Of a stretch of DNA of 64,000 nucleotides, positions 1 through 8,385 are shown piece by piece (positions within the stretch are counted from its first letter, which is position 1; each line of letters opens with the position of its first letter). The notes under the pieces were generated by a model. The model was given only the letters and a program-made list of their open reading frames with translations. It was not told the origin of the DNA and searched no databases. A program made the translations under genes and the position numbers. Location: assembly GCA_964555675.1 (NCBI GenBank), contig CAZKTU010000001.1:165620-229619 (forward strand). Direction: 5' to 3'. The stretch comes from CAIWXH01 sp964555675. Lineage in GTDB: Bacteria > Chloroflexota > Chloroflexia > Chloroflexales > Chloroflexaceae.

Positions 1-2015
1 TTACGAATACCTAATGATGATACTCCTGTTATATCGTTATTATTAAAATTATCATAAATTTGATCAAGATTGCTTTTACAAACAAATAACTTATTTGGTT
101 CTTGTTTATCATATCTAATAACAAGTTGTCCATCTTTCTTGTAAGGTTCAAATTTACCATTTTTATAAGACGATTCAATAATAAGATTATTTCCTTTAAT
201 TTCTCCGGTATTGTCTGTATATGTAGCATATTTTCTCATCTTATTATCAGAATATTCAAACTGTTTTTCAATTATCTCTTTTTTATTAAATTGTTTATTA
301 GGAACAAAATCAGAACACATTAAATTATATTCGTTAGATTTAGTAGGTACTTTAACATATCTAAAATCTATTGTTATTTTTTCAACAGGTTTCCATTTCT
401 TTGGAAGGTATGGATGTTTGTTATTAGCTTGTTGAATATTATAATCAATATATTTTCCAATATATTGGAAAATTAAACCATCATTTTCTCTTCCGCCAAA
501 GTTAGTATTTTGATTAAAACACATATTTGCACGATCAAATATAGAATATGATTCTTTTGCAAAGAAAAAGGATTTAATAAAAATCGTATATGACGGATCT
601 ATATTAATATTTTCAAAAATACTTTTAATATAATTAAGACGATCATATAATATATATTCTCTTATTTCATTATTCATATTGCTATCTCCTCTCAATATAT
701 CGAATGCATGAAACTCATTCATTGAAACTTGTGTTATAGTATTCAATCTAGGTTCCAATTGAATAGTTGTATTAATATATTTATTATTAAAATAGTATTC
801 TCCTTCAATTAATACATTATCTAATTTTGAATCATTATAAGAACCTACATATTTAATAGTCGTTTCAATTAGTTCTGGTGTTAGATGTCTAATCATGGAT
901 GATATTAGTAATATGGAACCTTGATAAAAAATCATATTATGTCTTACACCATCTAATTTAATTGTAACAGCCATGTTTCTTACAAAATCCGGATTTATCA
1001 CGTCTATTTTAGAGAGATTTGTAGGTTGAACTGTAAATACATTTGATAATTTAACAGATGAAATAATATTATAATATAGATTAGTAACATTTTCAAATAA
1101 GTATTTGATAATATTTACTATTTCAGAATATTGAGGTTTTCCAATAAATTCAATTTCTAAATCATAATTATAATCATCTTCATTTTTATCATTTTTAAAT
1201 TTAGTTTTAGTAAAATCATACCTTGTATTATCAATTATAAATGAAGTTCTTACTTTTTCACTGACATGTTCAACAATTTGTTGATTATTATATTCTTGTT
1301 GAGAAATACTTAATTCATTATTTGATGATATTTTAAATAAAGATCCAATACTTATATATTTAATATGTACTTTTTGTTGATATTCTACCGTTTCATTAAT
1401 AATATCATTTTCTAAAATTTTATTAATAATTTTTCTATATGATGAATCTGTAGAATATTTGTTATATATAGTATAAAATGACAATTTTTTATTAGAAGCC
1501 ATTCTATCAATTTGATTATATAATATATTAAATTGAACATCTGATAATGAAGATTGATTATTTGTTTTTTGTAATCTTATTTCGAGTTCATTACCTGTTA
1601 AATTAGATAGTAAATCTTGAATACTTCTTGATGATTCGTTAATAATAGTATCTATATCTTTTGGTTTACGTTTGATAAATCTACTAGGAGTAATTTTAGG
1701 AGCTTGATATTGTTGAGAATATTGAGGTCTTTCAGTCTTTATATCTCCAGGTTGAAAGGAAAATGATAATGGTTGATTAGCAGGTACAAATTCAGTAAAT
1801 GAAGACATATCAATGTCATCCTCATTTGATGATCCGGAAGGCTGAACGGAAGTACCATCTTTCATTGAAATATCATCAGCTTGTTGTAGAATTTCATTAT
1901 GAGATTGTATTTGTTGTTTTACCTGTATCTCAACAACTGGTGCCGATAATTTTTGTTGTTCTATCGCAGCCTGTGCTCTTTTTAGAAGATTTAATGGCAA
2001 AGTTTTAGGAGGCAT
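1..2015 (-). CDS. mRNA capping enzyme (RNA triphosphatase-guanylyltransferase), C-terminal part outside window
   Basis: The minus-strand reading frame opens with ATG at 2013-2015 and stays open to position 1, so at least 671 codons are present and the C-terminus (where NCLDV enzymes usually carry the cap methyltransferase) lies outside. The first 130 residues or so look disordered. Glu-rich strand motifs ELEIRL (about residue 140) and DLEIEF (about residue 285) fit the metal-binding tunnel of a poxvirus/yeast-type RNA triphosphatase. The guanylyltransferase nucleotidyl motif KLDGVR follows, with Lys353 as the covalent GMP acceptor, then an EGEYYF motif III, a DGLIF motif IV (about 515) and KWKP...TIDF motif V (about 550). 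Role: capping of viral transcripts made by the encoded RNA polymerase. It diverges from the gene at 2105. Confidence 0.88.
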   Translation of the reverse strand, partial: MPPKTLPLNLLKRAQAAIEQQKLSAPVVEIQVKQQIQSHNEILQQADDISMKDGTSVQPSGSSNEDDIDMSSFTEFVPANQPLSFSFQPGDIKTERPQYSQQYQAPKITPSRFIKRKPKDIDTIINESSRSIQDLLSNLTGNELEIRLQKTNNQSSLSDVQFNILYNQIDRMASNKKLSFYTIYNKYSTDSSYRKIINKILENDIINETVEYQQKVHIKYISIGSLFKISSNNELSISQQEYNNQQIVEHVSEKVRTSFIIDNTRYDFTKTKFKNDKNEDDYNYDLEIEFIGKPQYSEIVNIIKYLFENVTNLYYNIISSVKLSNVFTVQPTNLSKIDVINPDFVRNMAVTIKLDGVRHNMIFYQGSILLISSMIRHLTPELIETTIKYVGSYNDSKLDNVLIEGEYYFNNKYINTTIQLEPRLNTITQVSMNEFHAFDILRGDSNMNNEIREYILYDRLNYIKSIFENINIDPSYTIFIKSFFFAKESYSIFDRANMCFNQNTNFGGRENDGLIFQYIGKYIDYNIQQANNKHPYLPKKWKPVEKITIDFRYVKVPTKSNEYNLMCSDFVPNKQFNKKEIIEKQFEYSDNKMRKYATYTDNTGEIKGNNLIIESSYKNGKFEPYKKDGQLVIRYDKQEPNKLFVCKSNLDQIYDNFNNNDITGVSSLGIR

Positions 2016-2104
2016 TTATTATTTCTTGATTATCAATCTTTATATGTAATTAAATATTTATTTTTTCCATTTTTAGACATTTAAAGTGGATATTTGATAT
2101 ATAA

Positions 2105-3118
2105 ATGGAAATATTAAATAAATATTCAGACAGTGAAGCTATCTATGAACTGTTAAATATAAAAAAATCTGACGAAATTAATATAATAATTAAAGACTGT
2201 ATCAAGGATAAAAATATATTTTTATTAGATACTCTTTCAAAAAATATGTTATCATCTTGTATCAAATCGGTAATACTTGAATATAGTAATAATATGTTAA
2301 AATTATCATGTCCTAATATTTTTCAAAATAATAAAGAAATATCATTTACAGAATTTTCAATATTAAATCCTTGTTTAATTTTTGATAAGTATACAGATGT
2401 AGTTTCCTTTCCAGCTGGTATAATTATTAAACTTGTATATATTAGTGATAAATGGTATATTTCATCCGAAACACAGATAGATGCTTCTAATTTATGTCAT
2501 AAAGATATACCATTAAAAATATATTTTGAAAATATTAATTATGATATTTTAGATACACAAAAAATTTATGTATATAGCGTAAATACGGATATTCATTTAA
2601 TATCTATATTTGAAAGAGTAGGAAGATATTTTAGAAGAGTTAGAACTCCTGAATTTTTAAGAATAAATATTAATTCAAATAGCGATATAATATACTATAT
2701 TCTTTTAAATAAAACTAGCATTCATTATTTTAATATCAGAACTGGTATAAGTTGGTGTATATATCCTGATGACATGCATATCGATTCAGATCAATTAAAA
2801 ACGTTTAATTTTATAAATAAATGTAAAAGAGGAATTATCGATGATATTCCTAAAGATATAATTTATAATATGTATCATTTACCATTTTATCTTTCAGAAT
2901 GTTATAGAAAAAAATACATAGCTAAGCAATTTATTAAACTCCCCAAAGAAGATCATTTTATTATCAATAAGATTAATCAAATAGTAAATAATAAATACGA
3001 TAAGAATAATATATCAATATTTCATCTTATTAAAAAAGAATTATTACAAAGTAGTGATTATTATATATCTAAAATGATACAACATATGTATGAATTTCAA
3101 GAGAAAGAAGTTCAATAA
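2105..3118 (+). CDS. NCLDV protein of unknown function, possibly ligase-like fold
   Basis: 337 residues, Lys/Ile/Asn-rich, no signal peptide or membrane segment. I do not recognise a named family. A central stretch (about residues 95-125), with VSFPAGIIIKLVY followed by DKWYISSETQIDAS, resembles a pattern I associate with NCLDV proteins in which a strand pair precedes a 'WY-S-T-x-K-x-DA' segment. That would be compatible with a degenerate nucleotidyltransferase or RNA-ligase-like fold, but it is only an impression. It lies head to head with the capping enzyme, so a role in RNA metabolism is possible but unproven. Confidence 0.6.
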   Translation: MEILNKYSDSEAIYELLNIKKSDEINIIIKDCIKDKNIFLLDTLSKNMLSSCIKSVILEYSNNMLKLSCPNIFQNNKEISFTEFSILNPCLIFDKYTDVVSFPAGIIIKLVYISDKWYISSETQIDASNLCHKDIPLKIYFENINYDILDTQKIYVYSVNTDIHLISIFERVGRYFRRVRTPEFLRININSNSDIIYYILLNKTSIHYFNIRTGISWCIYPDDMHIDSDQLKTFNFINKCKRGIIDDIPKDIIYNMYHLPFYLSECYRKKYIAKQFIKLPKEDHFIINKINQIVNNKYDKNNISIFHLIKKELLQSSDYYISKMIQHMYEFQEKEVQ

Positions 3119-3149
3119 TTACTTAAAAATTACTCGAATTTTACATTAA

Positions 3150-3803
3150 ATGGATAATATATTGTATGAGTGCTGTGTATGTCTTGAAACATTAAATAAT
3201 GATATATTTATAACATCATGTAATCATTCTTTTCATAAATCATGTTTGAATAAATTATTTAATAATAATTGCCCATTATGTAGGCAACCTATTTCTAATT
3301 TAGATGAAAATTTATTAAAACAAATATCTGAAAATAATGAAAAATATCAATCTTATATTGATGATCTGAATATAAGAGATTATGTAGAGTCTATAGATGC
3401 TGATAATAGAGAACGATATTTGACACCTATAATAGAAATATGTATAGCAATAAAATGGTTATATTCAAATGGTATACCCATATATTTTATTCCTGAAAAA
3501 CTTCTTATAGATATAACAGAATCAAATTTTATACCTCGAAAAGGAGAATTATTTAGAAGTATAGTAACAGGAGTACTTGAAACTATGAAATCTCAAATAA
3601 ATGATTCTGACGATTGCGAATCTGATGACGATTGCGAATCTGATGACGATACAAATACACTTAAAACTACAAGTTCTGGAAAACCATTAAATGTTACATC
3701 AAGGTATATTACCATTAAAAATGGAGAATCTACGCGTGTATTAAATTTCGACATGGATACGGTAATAAGAATAAGTCCAGATTTCTTTTCTATTTTCAAT
3801 TAA
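3150..3803 (+). CDS. RING-H2 finger protein, probable viral E3 ubiquitin ligase
   Basis: 217 residues. The N-terminal RING is complete: Cys8, Cys11, Cys24, His26, His29, Cys32, Cys41 and Cys44 give the C3H2C3 (RING-H2) spacing that binds two zincs and recruits an E2 enzyme. The remainder is a helical region of unknown specificity, then a short acidic tandem repeat (SDDCE twice, about residues 150-165) and a C-terminal strand-rich tail. Viral RING proteins often redirect host ubiquitination; the target cannot be inferred. No terminator palindrome separates it from the next gene, which starts 32 bases downstream on the same strand. Confidence 0.8.
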   Translation: MDNILYECCVCLETLNNDIFITSCNHSFHKSCLNKLFNNNCPLCRQPISNLDENLLKQISENNEKYQSYIDDLNIRDYVESIDADNRERYLTPIIEICIAIKWLYSNGIPIYFIPEKLLIDITESNFIPRKGELFRSIVTGVLETMKSQINDSDDCESDDDCESDDDTNTLKTTSSGKPLNVTSRYITIKNGESTRVLNFDMDTVIRISPDFFSIFN

Positions 3804-3835
3804 AAATTATTTAAAATTATGTTATTCGTATTAAA

Positions 3836-4516
3836 ATGCAAGACTCCGTAGATAAAGAAAAAAAGAAAAAAACAATCAAAGAACCATCACAAGATGTTAT
3901 TCAATATCAAAATACTTCTACAACATGCATATTAAAAAATATAGATGTATATAGTTTAATTCAACATGTTTATCTTGTTATTAGATCTAATGATATAAAC
4001 AATGATAAGGATAATACTATTTGTTTAAAAGAGAAAAATATTAAAGTTGTTGATAGTCTTACAGATTCACCATTACCTAAACAGATAAGAATACCATGTT
4101 GGTGGTGCAGACATCAATTTAATTCTAGCCCTATCGGATGTCCTATCCGGTATATTAATAATTCATTAAAAAATTTAACAAAAATAGATAATGAAGAATC
4201 ATATGACTATTACGAAACAGAAGGGATATTTTGCAGTTTTTCTTGTGTAAAAGCTTATATATTAGATAAGAAATCTGATATTTTTTATAAAGATTCTCTT
4301 TCATTATTAACTAAATTATATAATGCAAGTTCTAACGAAACCAATATTAAAACTGCACATACTTGGAAAATATTAAAATCATTAAATCAGACGGGAATTC
4401 TTGATATTAAACAATTTAGAAATAATAATAATTATCTTCAATATAAGGAAGATATTAATATGAAAAGACCTTTCATGTTTCCTATAAATGTAGTTATATC
4501 TAATAATACTAATTAA
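3836..4516 (+). CDS. VLTF3-like late transcription factor
   Basis: 226 residues, matching the size of poxvirus late transcription factor 3 (A2L). The diagnostic zinc-binding block is visible: IPCWWCRHQF (Cys88, Cys91), a GCPI segment (Cys102) and FCSFSC (Cys133, Cys137), followed by a helical C-terminal half. The Lys-rich first 20 residues are probably disordered. In NCLDVs this protein helps the viral RNA polymerase initiate late genes. It ends convergently with the packaging ATPase, and the two share one palindrome at 4520-4540. Confidence 0.88.
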   Translation: MQDSVDKEKKKKTIKEPSQDVIQYQNTSTTCILKNIDVYSLIQHVYLVIRSNDINNDKDNTICLKEKNIKVVDSLTDSPLPKQIRIPCWWCRHQFNSSPIGCPIRYINNSLKNLTKIDNEESYDYYETEGIFCSFSCVKAYILDKKSDIFYKDSLSLLTKLYNASSNETNIKTAHTWKILKSLNQTGILDIKQFRNNNNYLQYKEDINMKRPFMFPINVVISNNTN

Positions 4517-4519
4517 TAC

Positions 4520-4540
4520 ATTTTACTCATTGAGTAAAAT
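4520..4540. terminator. Palindromic terminator, shared by convergent genes
   Basis: Core TTACTCATTGAGTAA with flanking T and A runs. It sits between the 3' ends of the VLTF3-like gene (plus) and the A32-like ATPase gene (minus) and touches the latter's stop codon, so one copy can serve both transcripts. Confidence 0.75.
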
Positions 4541-5346
4541 TACTTTTTCTTTTTATTCTTATCGTTAGGATTAGTATCTAAAAAGATTTGTTCTTTATAA
4601 TCTTGATTGTATCTTTTTGCATTCCATTCTTTATATTCTTTGCATCCAAATTTCCAATCACCTAATTTCTTTGTTTGATAAAATGTGAAAGTATCTTCTA
4701 TCTCATTCGATTTAGAATTCATTTTAATAACTAAGAAACAGTAATTACCAGTAAATGTATTCATTAAGTCATTAAATTCATCAAAAGTCGTCGGCCCTCC
4801 AAATAATTCATGTAGCTTTTTTCTTGATTTAGGATTCGGAAATTTTCCAATTGCAACATAACCAGCGCTTTCTCTTATCTCTGGAGGAAAATCGATTGCA
4901 TACTGACTTCCAACTAATAACAATTGATTCCAATGTCTGCTTCCTAATTTAAACATACCCTTCAATAATTTTTCTCTGAAAATTTTCCTATCATCTGTTG
5001 CATCATCTATAATACAAATACATCTATTTCCGATATAATCTTCACCAAAATTTTCATCATTTTCCATTTTACAAGAACGCTGCCTTTCAACATACCCTCT
5101 TGCTTCATCAAGATCCCAATAATTACTTACAAATAAAGGTTGAAAAACGTTTTTCATATGTTTATATCCATCTTCTTCTGCTATAAAAACTCTTGCGATA
5201 GGATATAAATGTTTTCTAAAATATGACATATTTTCAATAAATGATGTTTTACCACTTCCAGGTTGTCCTAAAATAAGCATAGAACAACTTAATGGAAGAT
5301 CCTCTGGTCGAAATTCTTGTATATGAACTTGTCTAAGTTCACTCAT
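4540..5346 (-). CDS. A32-like DNA packaging ATPase
   Basis: 268 residues, typical length for the FtsK-HerA superfamily ATPase that pumps NCLDV genomes into capsids. Walker A GQPGSGKT is at residues 27-34, and the Walker B strand CICIIDD ends in Asp114-Asp115. A sensor-like strand LLLVGSQ follows, then the conserved region of the A32 family. The C-terminus is a short Lys-rich tail (NDKNKKKK). It lies 7 bases downstream of the small gene at 5354-5593 on the same strand with no palindrome between, so the two may share a transcript. Confidence 0.93.
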   Translation of the reverse strand: MSELRQVHIQEFRPEDLPLSCSMLILGQPGSGKTSFIENMSYFRKHLYPIARVFIAEEDGYKHMKNVFQPLFVSNYWDLDEARGYVERQRSCKMENDENFGEDYIGNRCICIIDDATDDRKIFREKLLKGMFKLGSRHWNQLLLVGSQYAIDFPPEIRESAGYVAIGKFPNPKSRKKLHELFGGPTTFDEFNDLMNTFTGNYCFLVIKMNSKSNEIEDTFTFYQTKKLGDWKFGCKEYKEWNAKRYNQDYKEQIFLDTNPNDKNKKKK

Positions 5347-5353
5347 CTTTTAT

Positions 5354-5593
5354 TTAATATTGGTTATACTCTTTAAGTCTTTTTTTAATATATGCATCTA
5401 TTGTTACATTTTTTAATATATGAGAAATACCCCAATTTTCTCTAATTTCTACATATTCACATATAAATTTATATTTTAATTCGTCGATATAATTTTGCTT
5501 TTTGATTTTATCTAGTAATGGATAATCTTCTTCTGTAGAATGTATTATTGTAATACAATCGTTAATATTTTCATAGTGTTCTGTATCAGACAT
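5354..5593 (-). CDS. Small hypothetical protein
   Basis: 79 residues, acidic N-terminal half and basic, helical C-terminal half, no recognisable domain. It is kept because it is tightly packed before the packaging ATPase (7-base gap), lies on the same strand, and is preceded by an AT-rich leader of duplicated sequence. Product unknown. Confidence 0.55.
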   Translation of the reverse strand: MSDTEHYENINDCITIIHSTEEDYPLLDKIKKQNYIDELKYKFICEYVEIRENWGISHILKNVTIDAYIKKRLKEYNQY

Positions 5594-5640
5594 ATCTTAA
5601 TATATAATTTATTTTAATATATAATTTATTTTAAATATAT
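5594..5640. repeat. Two-copy AT-only direct repeat in divergent spacer
   Basis: The block ATATATAATTTATTTTAA occurs twice in tandem between the start codons of the divergent genes at 5593 (minus) and 5670 (plus). It probably overlaps both promoters; no other signal is visible. Confidence 0.5.
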
Positions 5641-5669
5641 TTACTAACGTAAATAAATTTAATTTATTA

Positions 5670-6380
5670 ATGACTGATATAATACGTCTACAAAATTCTT
5701 TAAATGATTCTAATATTCAACTATCAAGATATATAGATAAATCAAATTATTTTATACTATGTGCAACGTTTGCAACAAATGCAGAAAATGATATTGAATA
5801 TATAAAATCTCTTTCTAAAAATATACTTGAAGGAAAATATATCGATACTTTAGATGTTCTTAATACTCAGCCACCTTTATCAATATATTCATACACAAAT
5901 GGAATAATAATGTTATTTTCAAATATGCCAAACTCGTCTCATTTTTATAATGGATCGCATCAACATATAATATCATATTTTTCATCTAGGATGTCTTTAT
6001 TATTTAATAAAATCGTAAATTGTACCATATTGGAATTTTCTACAAGAACAAAATTATTAATATTTTTTCATACTCTTATATTTCAACATCAAATAGATTT
6101 TTTAATACAAGCATTAAAACAACAACTAAATGATAAAGGGAAGCTAATTAAAAATAATATGCCTATAATAGACCATTTCTTGTTAGATAAGTTAATACTC
6201 GATGACGCTATAGAGTATTATGGAAGAGAAAATTGGGAATCTCTTCATAAGCATATTAAGTTTGGAGTATTTATCAAACTTAAAAAACAACCATCAAAGA
6301 CTCATCAATTTCAAATAATATCTGAATTTTTTGATATGAATAAAAATTATGAAAAATACGAAACTTTCTTTTTCGAATAG
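5670..6380 (+). CDS. Hypothetical protein, possibly a degenerate Thg1-like (tRNA-His guanylyltransferase) protein
   Basis: 236 residues. The order of segments recalls Thg1: a first strand-helix unit (residues 25-55), then YSYTNGIIMLFS where Thg1 has its 'Y-x-Q/H-SDE-x-x-LLF' strand, then HFYNGSHQHIISYFSSRMS resembling the 'NGR-x-x-K-x-x-S-x-x-AS' helix, then FSTRTKLL and a helix like 'FDGR...WRQ-D-x-x-N-S'. The two metal-binding Asp sites of active Thg1 are not present, so a catalytic role would be lost. The assignment is pattern-based and tentative. It converges with a RING gene through the palindrome at 6382-6398. Confidence 0.5.
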   Translation: MTDIIRLQNSLNDSNIQLSRYIDKSNYFILCATFATNAENDIEYIKSLSKNILEGKYIDTLDVLNTQPPLSIYSYTNGIIMLFSNMPNSSHFYNGSHQHIISYFSSRMSLLFNKIVNCTILEFSTRTKLLIFFHTLIFQHQIDFLIQALKQQLNDKGKLIKNNMPIIDHFLLDKLILDDAIEYYGRENWESLHKHIKFGVFIKLKKQPSKTHQFQIISEFFDMNKNYEKYETFFFE

Positions 6381-6381
6381 T

Positions 6382-6398
6382 ATTACTCGATGAGTAAT
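6382..6398. terminator. Palindromic terminator, convergent pair
   Basis: ATTACTCGATGAGTAAT, lying immediately after the plus-strand stop at 6380 and overlapping the minus-strand stop at 6398. Confidence 0.75.
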
Positions 6399-7342
6399 TA
6401 TTTAAATAGATGTTTGATAATATATTCTTTTTGATTTTGAGATAACATATCAAATGTTATAGCACCTTCAATATAAGCCCTTGTTATTTCTTCAATATTT
6501 CCAAGATCATTCATTGTATCTATATTATTATCATCATCTGAATTAATTTGAAGATTATCTAGATTATTTTCAAGATTTTCTATATTATTAACTTCACATG
6601 GAATATAATATTTTTGATCAATTAACCGAATTATACAATCATAAAGGTTTTTTTCTGTAATAATATTATTCTTTTTCATGATAAAATGGTATCCAAAATC
6701 AGGATTTTGGATAGTATCATCATCTGTTATACAAGAAAATGCAGTTGTTAAATCTGTCATTATTTTTATTTCATCTTGTGTATACTTGATAGTATTTATT
6801 ATTACATTATTTGGTTCTTGTCCTCTGCAACGAATTATATATTTTGTTATAGATTCCATTATATTATTTGTATTGCAAAATAATATATTATTTATTGTTA
6901 TATGGATAAATCTTAGAAATGAAATGCTATTAATTATCTCTTCGTATGTATAATTATCACGTACTATATCATCATGTGTTGTTATTTCATTTATATGTAT
7001 AACTATATAATTATTTAATAAACTAACAATAATATTATTAAGCTTGGAATGTCTTGTAGATTTGTTATAAATATTAATTGTTTCTTTTATTAATTTATTA
7101 TTATTTGTTTCATTATATATTTCATCATATAACTTTTCATATTTATTTTTAAGATATAAAATATATTCTGTATCGATTTTATCAGATTTGCTATAATGAC
7201 CCCTACATAAAGGACAATTTTTTAATTGATCATATTCATTTTTACACATTCTATGACCGCATTTAAGCTTTATAGGATCGATAAATAATGATTGACATAC
7301 AACACATCTATCATCATCGCAAATACTACTTTCATTATTCAT
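6398..7342 (-). CDS. RING-finger-like protein with one missing zinc ligand
   Basis: 314 residues. The N-terminal zinc finger shows Cys13-x2-Cys16, Cys28-x-His30-x2-Cys33 and Cys43-PL-Cys46. The ligand expected about three residues after Cys33 is absent (Asn35/Glu36 there), so only seven of eight RING ligands are visible. The rest is a long, Asn/Ile-rich helical region with an acidic stretch (about residues 250-280). Likely an E3 ligase relative or a degenerate RING that only binds partners. Unlike the RING protein at 3150, this one is of the C3HC4 layout, so the two need not be recent paralogues. Confidence 0.7.
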   Translation of the reverse strand: MNNESSICDDDRCVVCQSLFIDPIKLKCGHRMCKNEYDQLKNCPLCRGHYSKSDKIDTEYILYLKNKYEKLYDEIYNETNNNKLIKETINIYNKSTRHSKLNNIIVSLLNNYIVIHINEITTHDDIVRDNYTYEEIINSISFLRFIHITINNILFCNTNNIMESITKYIIRCRGQEPNNVIINTIKYTQDEIKIMTDLTTAFSCITDDDTIQNPDFGYHFIMKKNNIITEKNLYDCIIRLIDQKYYIPCEVNNIENLENNLDNLQINSDDDNNIDTMNDLGNIEEITRAYIEGAITFDMLSQNQKEYIIKHLFK

Positions 7343-7350
7343 TAAGAATG

Positions 7351-7367
7351 TTTATTCATTGAATAAA
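7351..7367. terminator. Variant palindromic terminator
   Basis: TTTATTCATTGAATAAA, a variant with TTC/GAA arms. The stop codon of the small gene at 7352 lies inside the left arm. Confidence 0.6.
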
Positions 7368-7513
7368 ATAAATCTTTTTTCATTTTTACATCTTGCAAAT
7401 GACGAATTAGTAAAAGATTTCATATATTGCCACGAAAGATTTTTTATATTGTCAACATGTTGATAATCTTCTAATTTTTTTAATGACATCTTCAATATTA
7501 TATTGAATAACAT
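7352..7513 (-). CDS. Small hypothetical protein (53 aa; a longer in-frame start lies at 7612)
   Basis: The open frame can be read from an ATG at 7610-7612 (86 residues), but that ATG lies inside the palindrome of the upstream gene, and the next codons spell the promoter-like element (AAAAATGAAAAAATATTT at 7590-7607). A transcript starting downstream of that element could not include it. I therefore prefer the next in-frame ATG at 7511-7513, giving 53 residues ending RFILFNE. No domain recognised. Whether it is a real gene is uncertain. Confidence 0.4.
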   Translation of the reverse strand: MLFNIILKMSLKKLEDYQHVDNIKNLSWQYMKSFTNSSFARCKNEKRFILFNE

Positions 7514-7589
7514 AAAATCCAGATCTGTCTGGATAATAGTATGAACTTGTATTGTGTTTAAACATTTGAATTTAGATATTTTTAAAACA

Positions 7590-7607
7590 AATATTTTTTC
7601 ATTTTTA
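7590..7607 (-). promoter_or_regulatory. Early-promoter-like element
   Basis: On the minus strand this reads AAAAATGAAAAAATATTT. It ends 77 bases before the preferred start codon at 7513 and partly overlaps the preceding palindrome. Confidence 0.5.
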
Positions 7608-7621
7608 CTCAATGAGTAAAA
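7602..7621. terminator. Palindromic terminator of the capsid-associated membrane protein gene
   Basis: TTTTACTCAATGAGTAAAA, six bases beyond the stop of the minus-strand gene at 7627. Confidence 0.72.
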
Positions 7622-7626
7622 TATAT

Positions 7627-8352
7627 TTAATCAGAATAACGAGGATTAAATATATTATTACAATTATGTCTGAATCTTCTATTAAGTTTCTTTTTATATT
7701 CTTCTATCATATTATGTCTAAATGCTAAATCGTTTCTTAGAAATGCACTATTTGCATAATCCCGAACTCTCATTTTTGAAGATCTATTATTTAATACAAC
7801 ATGTTCATCTGTTGGCATCATATTTGTTCTTGAAAGGACTTGACCATATGGATAAGCTACAGGAGGAGTCTGGTCGTAGATCTGAGCACCTATCTGTTCA
7901 CTGGGATATCCAGTTGATAATAATTCTACTTGAGGTGTTATATAATTTTTTTGTTGATCGAAAACGTGAGGATTTAACTGCCATTCTTCTGCATACGTTG
8001 GTACTACTCTAGTCTCCGCACTTAATACATTACCAGTACCATACGTAGGTGTAACAGAGAAATTTTCAATCTTCGCACCACTATATTTAATCATACATAT
8101 ACCTAGTAAAGATGCAAGAATAAAATATAGCCACCAATCTACTTTCATAAAATATAATACTGCACCAACTACTATACATAATCTTGTTACCGCATTTAAT
8201 TTTGCAGATTTATTCATATTATATGTTGGTACAAATCTAAAATGATTAAATAATACAGATAAATCTTCTAGCCAAAATCTTTCATGGATTTTATGATGAT
8301 GATCGTATTCTTCATATGGAAGACCGGTATTCACATTATTATAAATTACCAT
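7627..8352 (-). CDS. NCLDV-conserved membrane protein, likely virion component
   Basis: 241 residues. The N-terminal block FWLEDLSVLFNHFRFVPT (about residues 26-43), then KLNAVTRLCIVVG and a double membrane segment (about 60-92), is the layout of a small NCLDV membrane protein found beside capsid genes in several families; I know it as a DUF5762-type protein, though the number should be checked. The C-terminal half is polar, Pro/Tyr-rich and ends in a strongly basic helix (EEYKKKLNRRFRH). The probable place is the inner virion membrane with the basic tail facing DNA or capsid. Codon use is slightly less AT-biased than neighbours, consistent with a structural gene. Confidence 0.7.
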   Translation of the reverse strand: MVIYNNVNTGLPYEEYDHHHKIHERFWLEDLSVLFNHFRFVPTYNMNKSAKLNAVTRLCIVVGAVLYFMKVDWWLYFILASLLGICMIKYSGAKIENFSVTPTYGTGNVLSAETRVVPTYAEEWQLNPHVFDQQKNYITPQVELLSTGYPSEQIGAQIYDQTPPVAYPYGQVLSRTNMMPTDEHVVLNNRSSKMRVRDYANSAFLRNDLAFRHNMIEEYKKKLNRRFRHNCNNIFNPRYSD

Positions 8353-8370
8353 TTATTCTATTTGAATAAA
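8352..8370. terminator. Variant hairpin after kinase gene
   Basis: TTTATTC and GAATAAA arms with a five-base loop, located just past the stop of the minus-strand kinase gene (8386). Confidence 0.5.
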
Positions 8371-8385
8371 AATAATTTAAAATAT

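Noticed and set aside
29..229. Small minus-strand open frame at the left edge
   Set aside because: It lies in a different frame inside the capping enzyme gene, which is open through the whole 1-2015 region.
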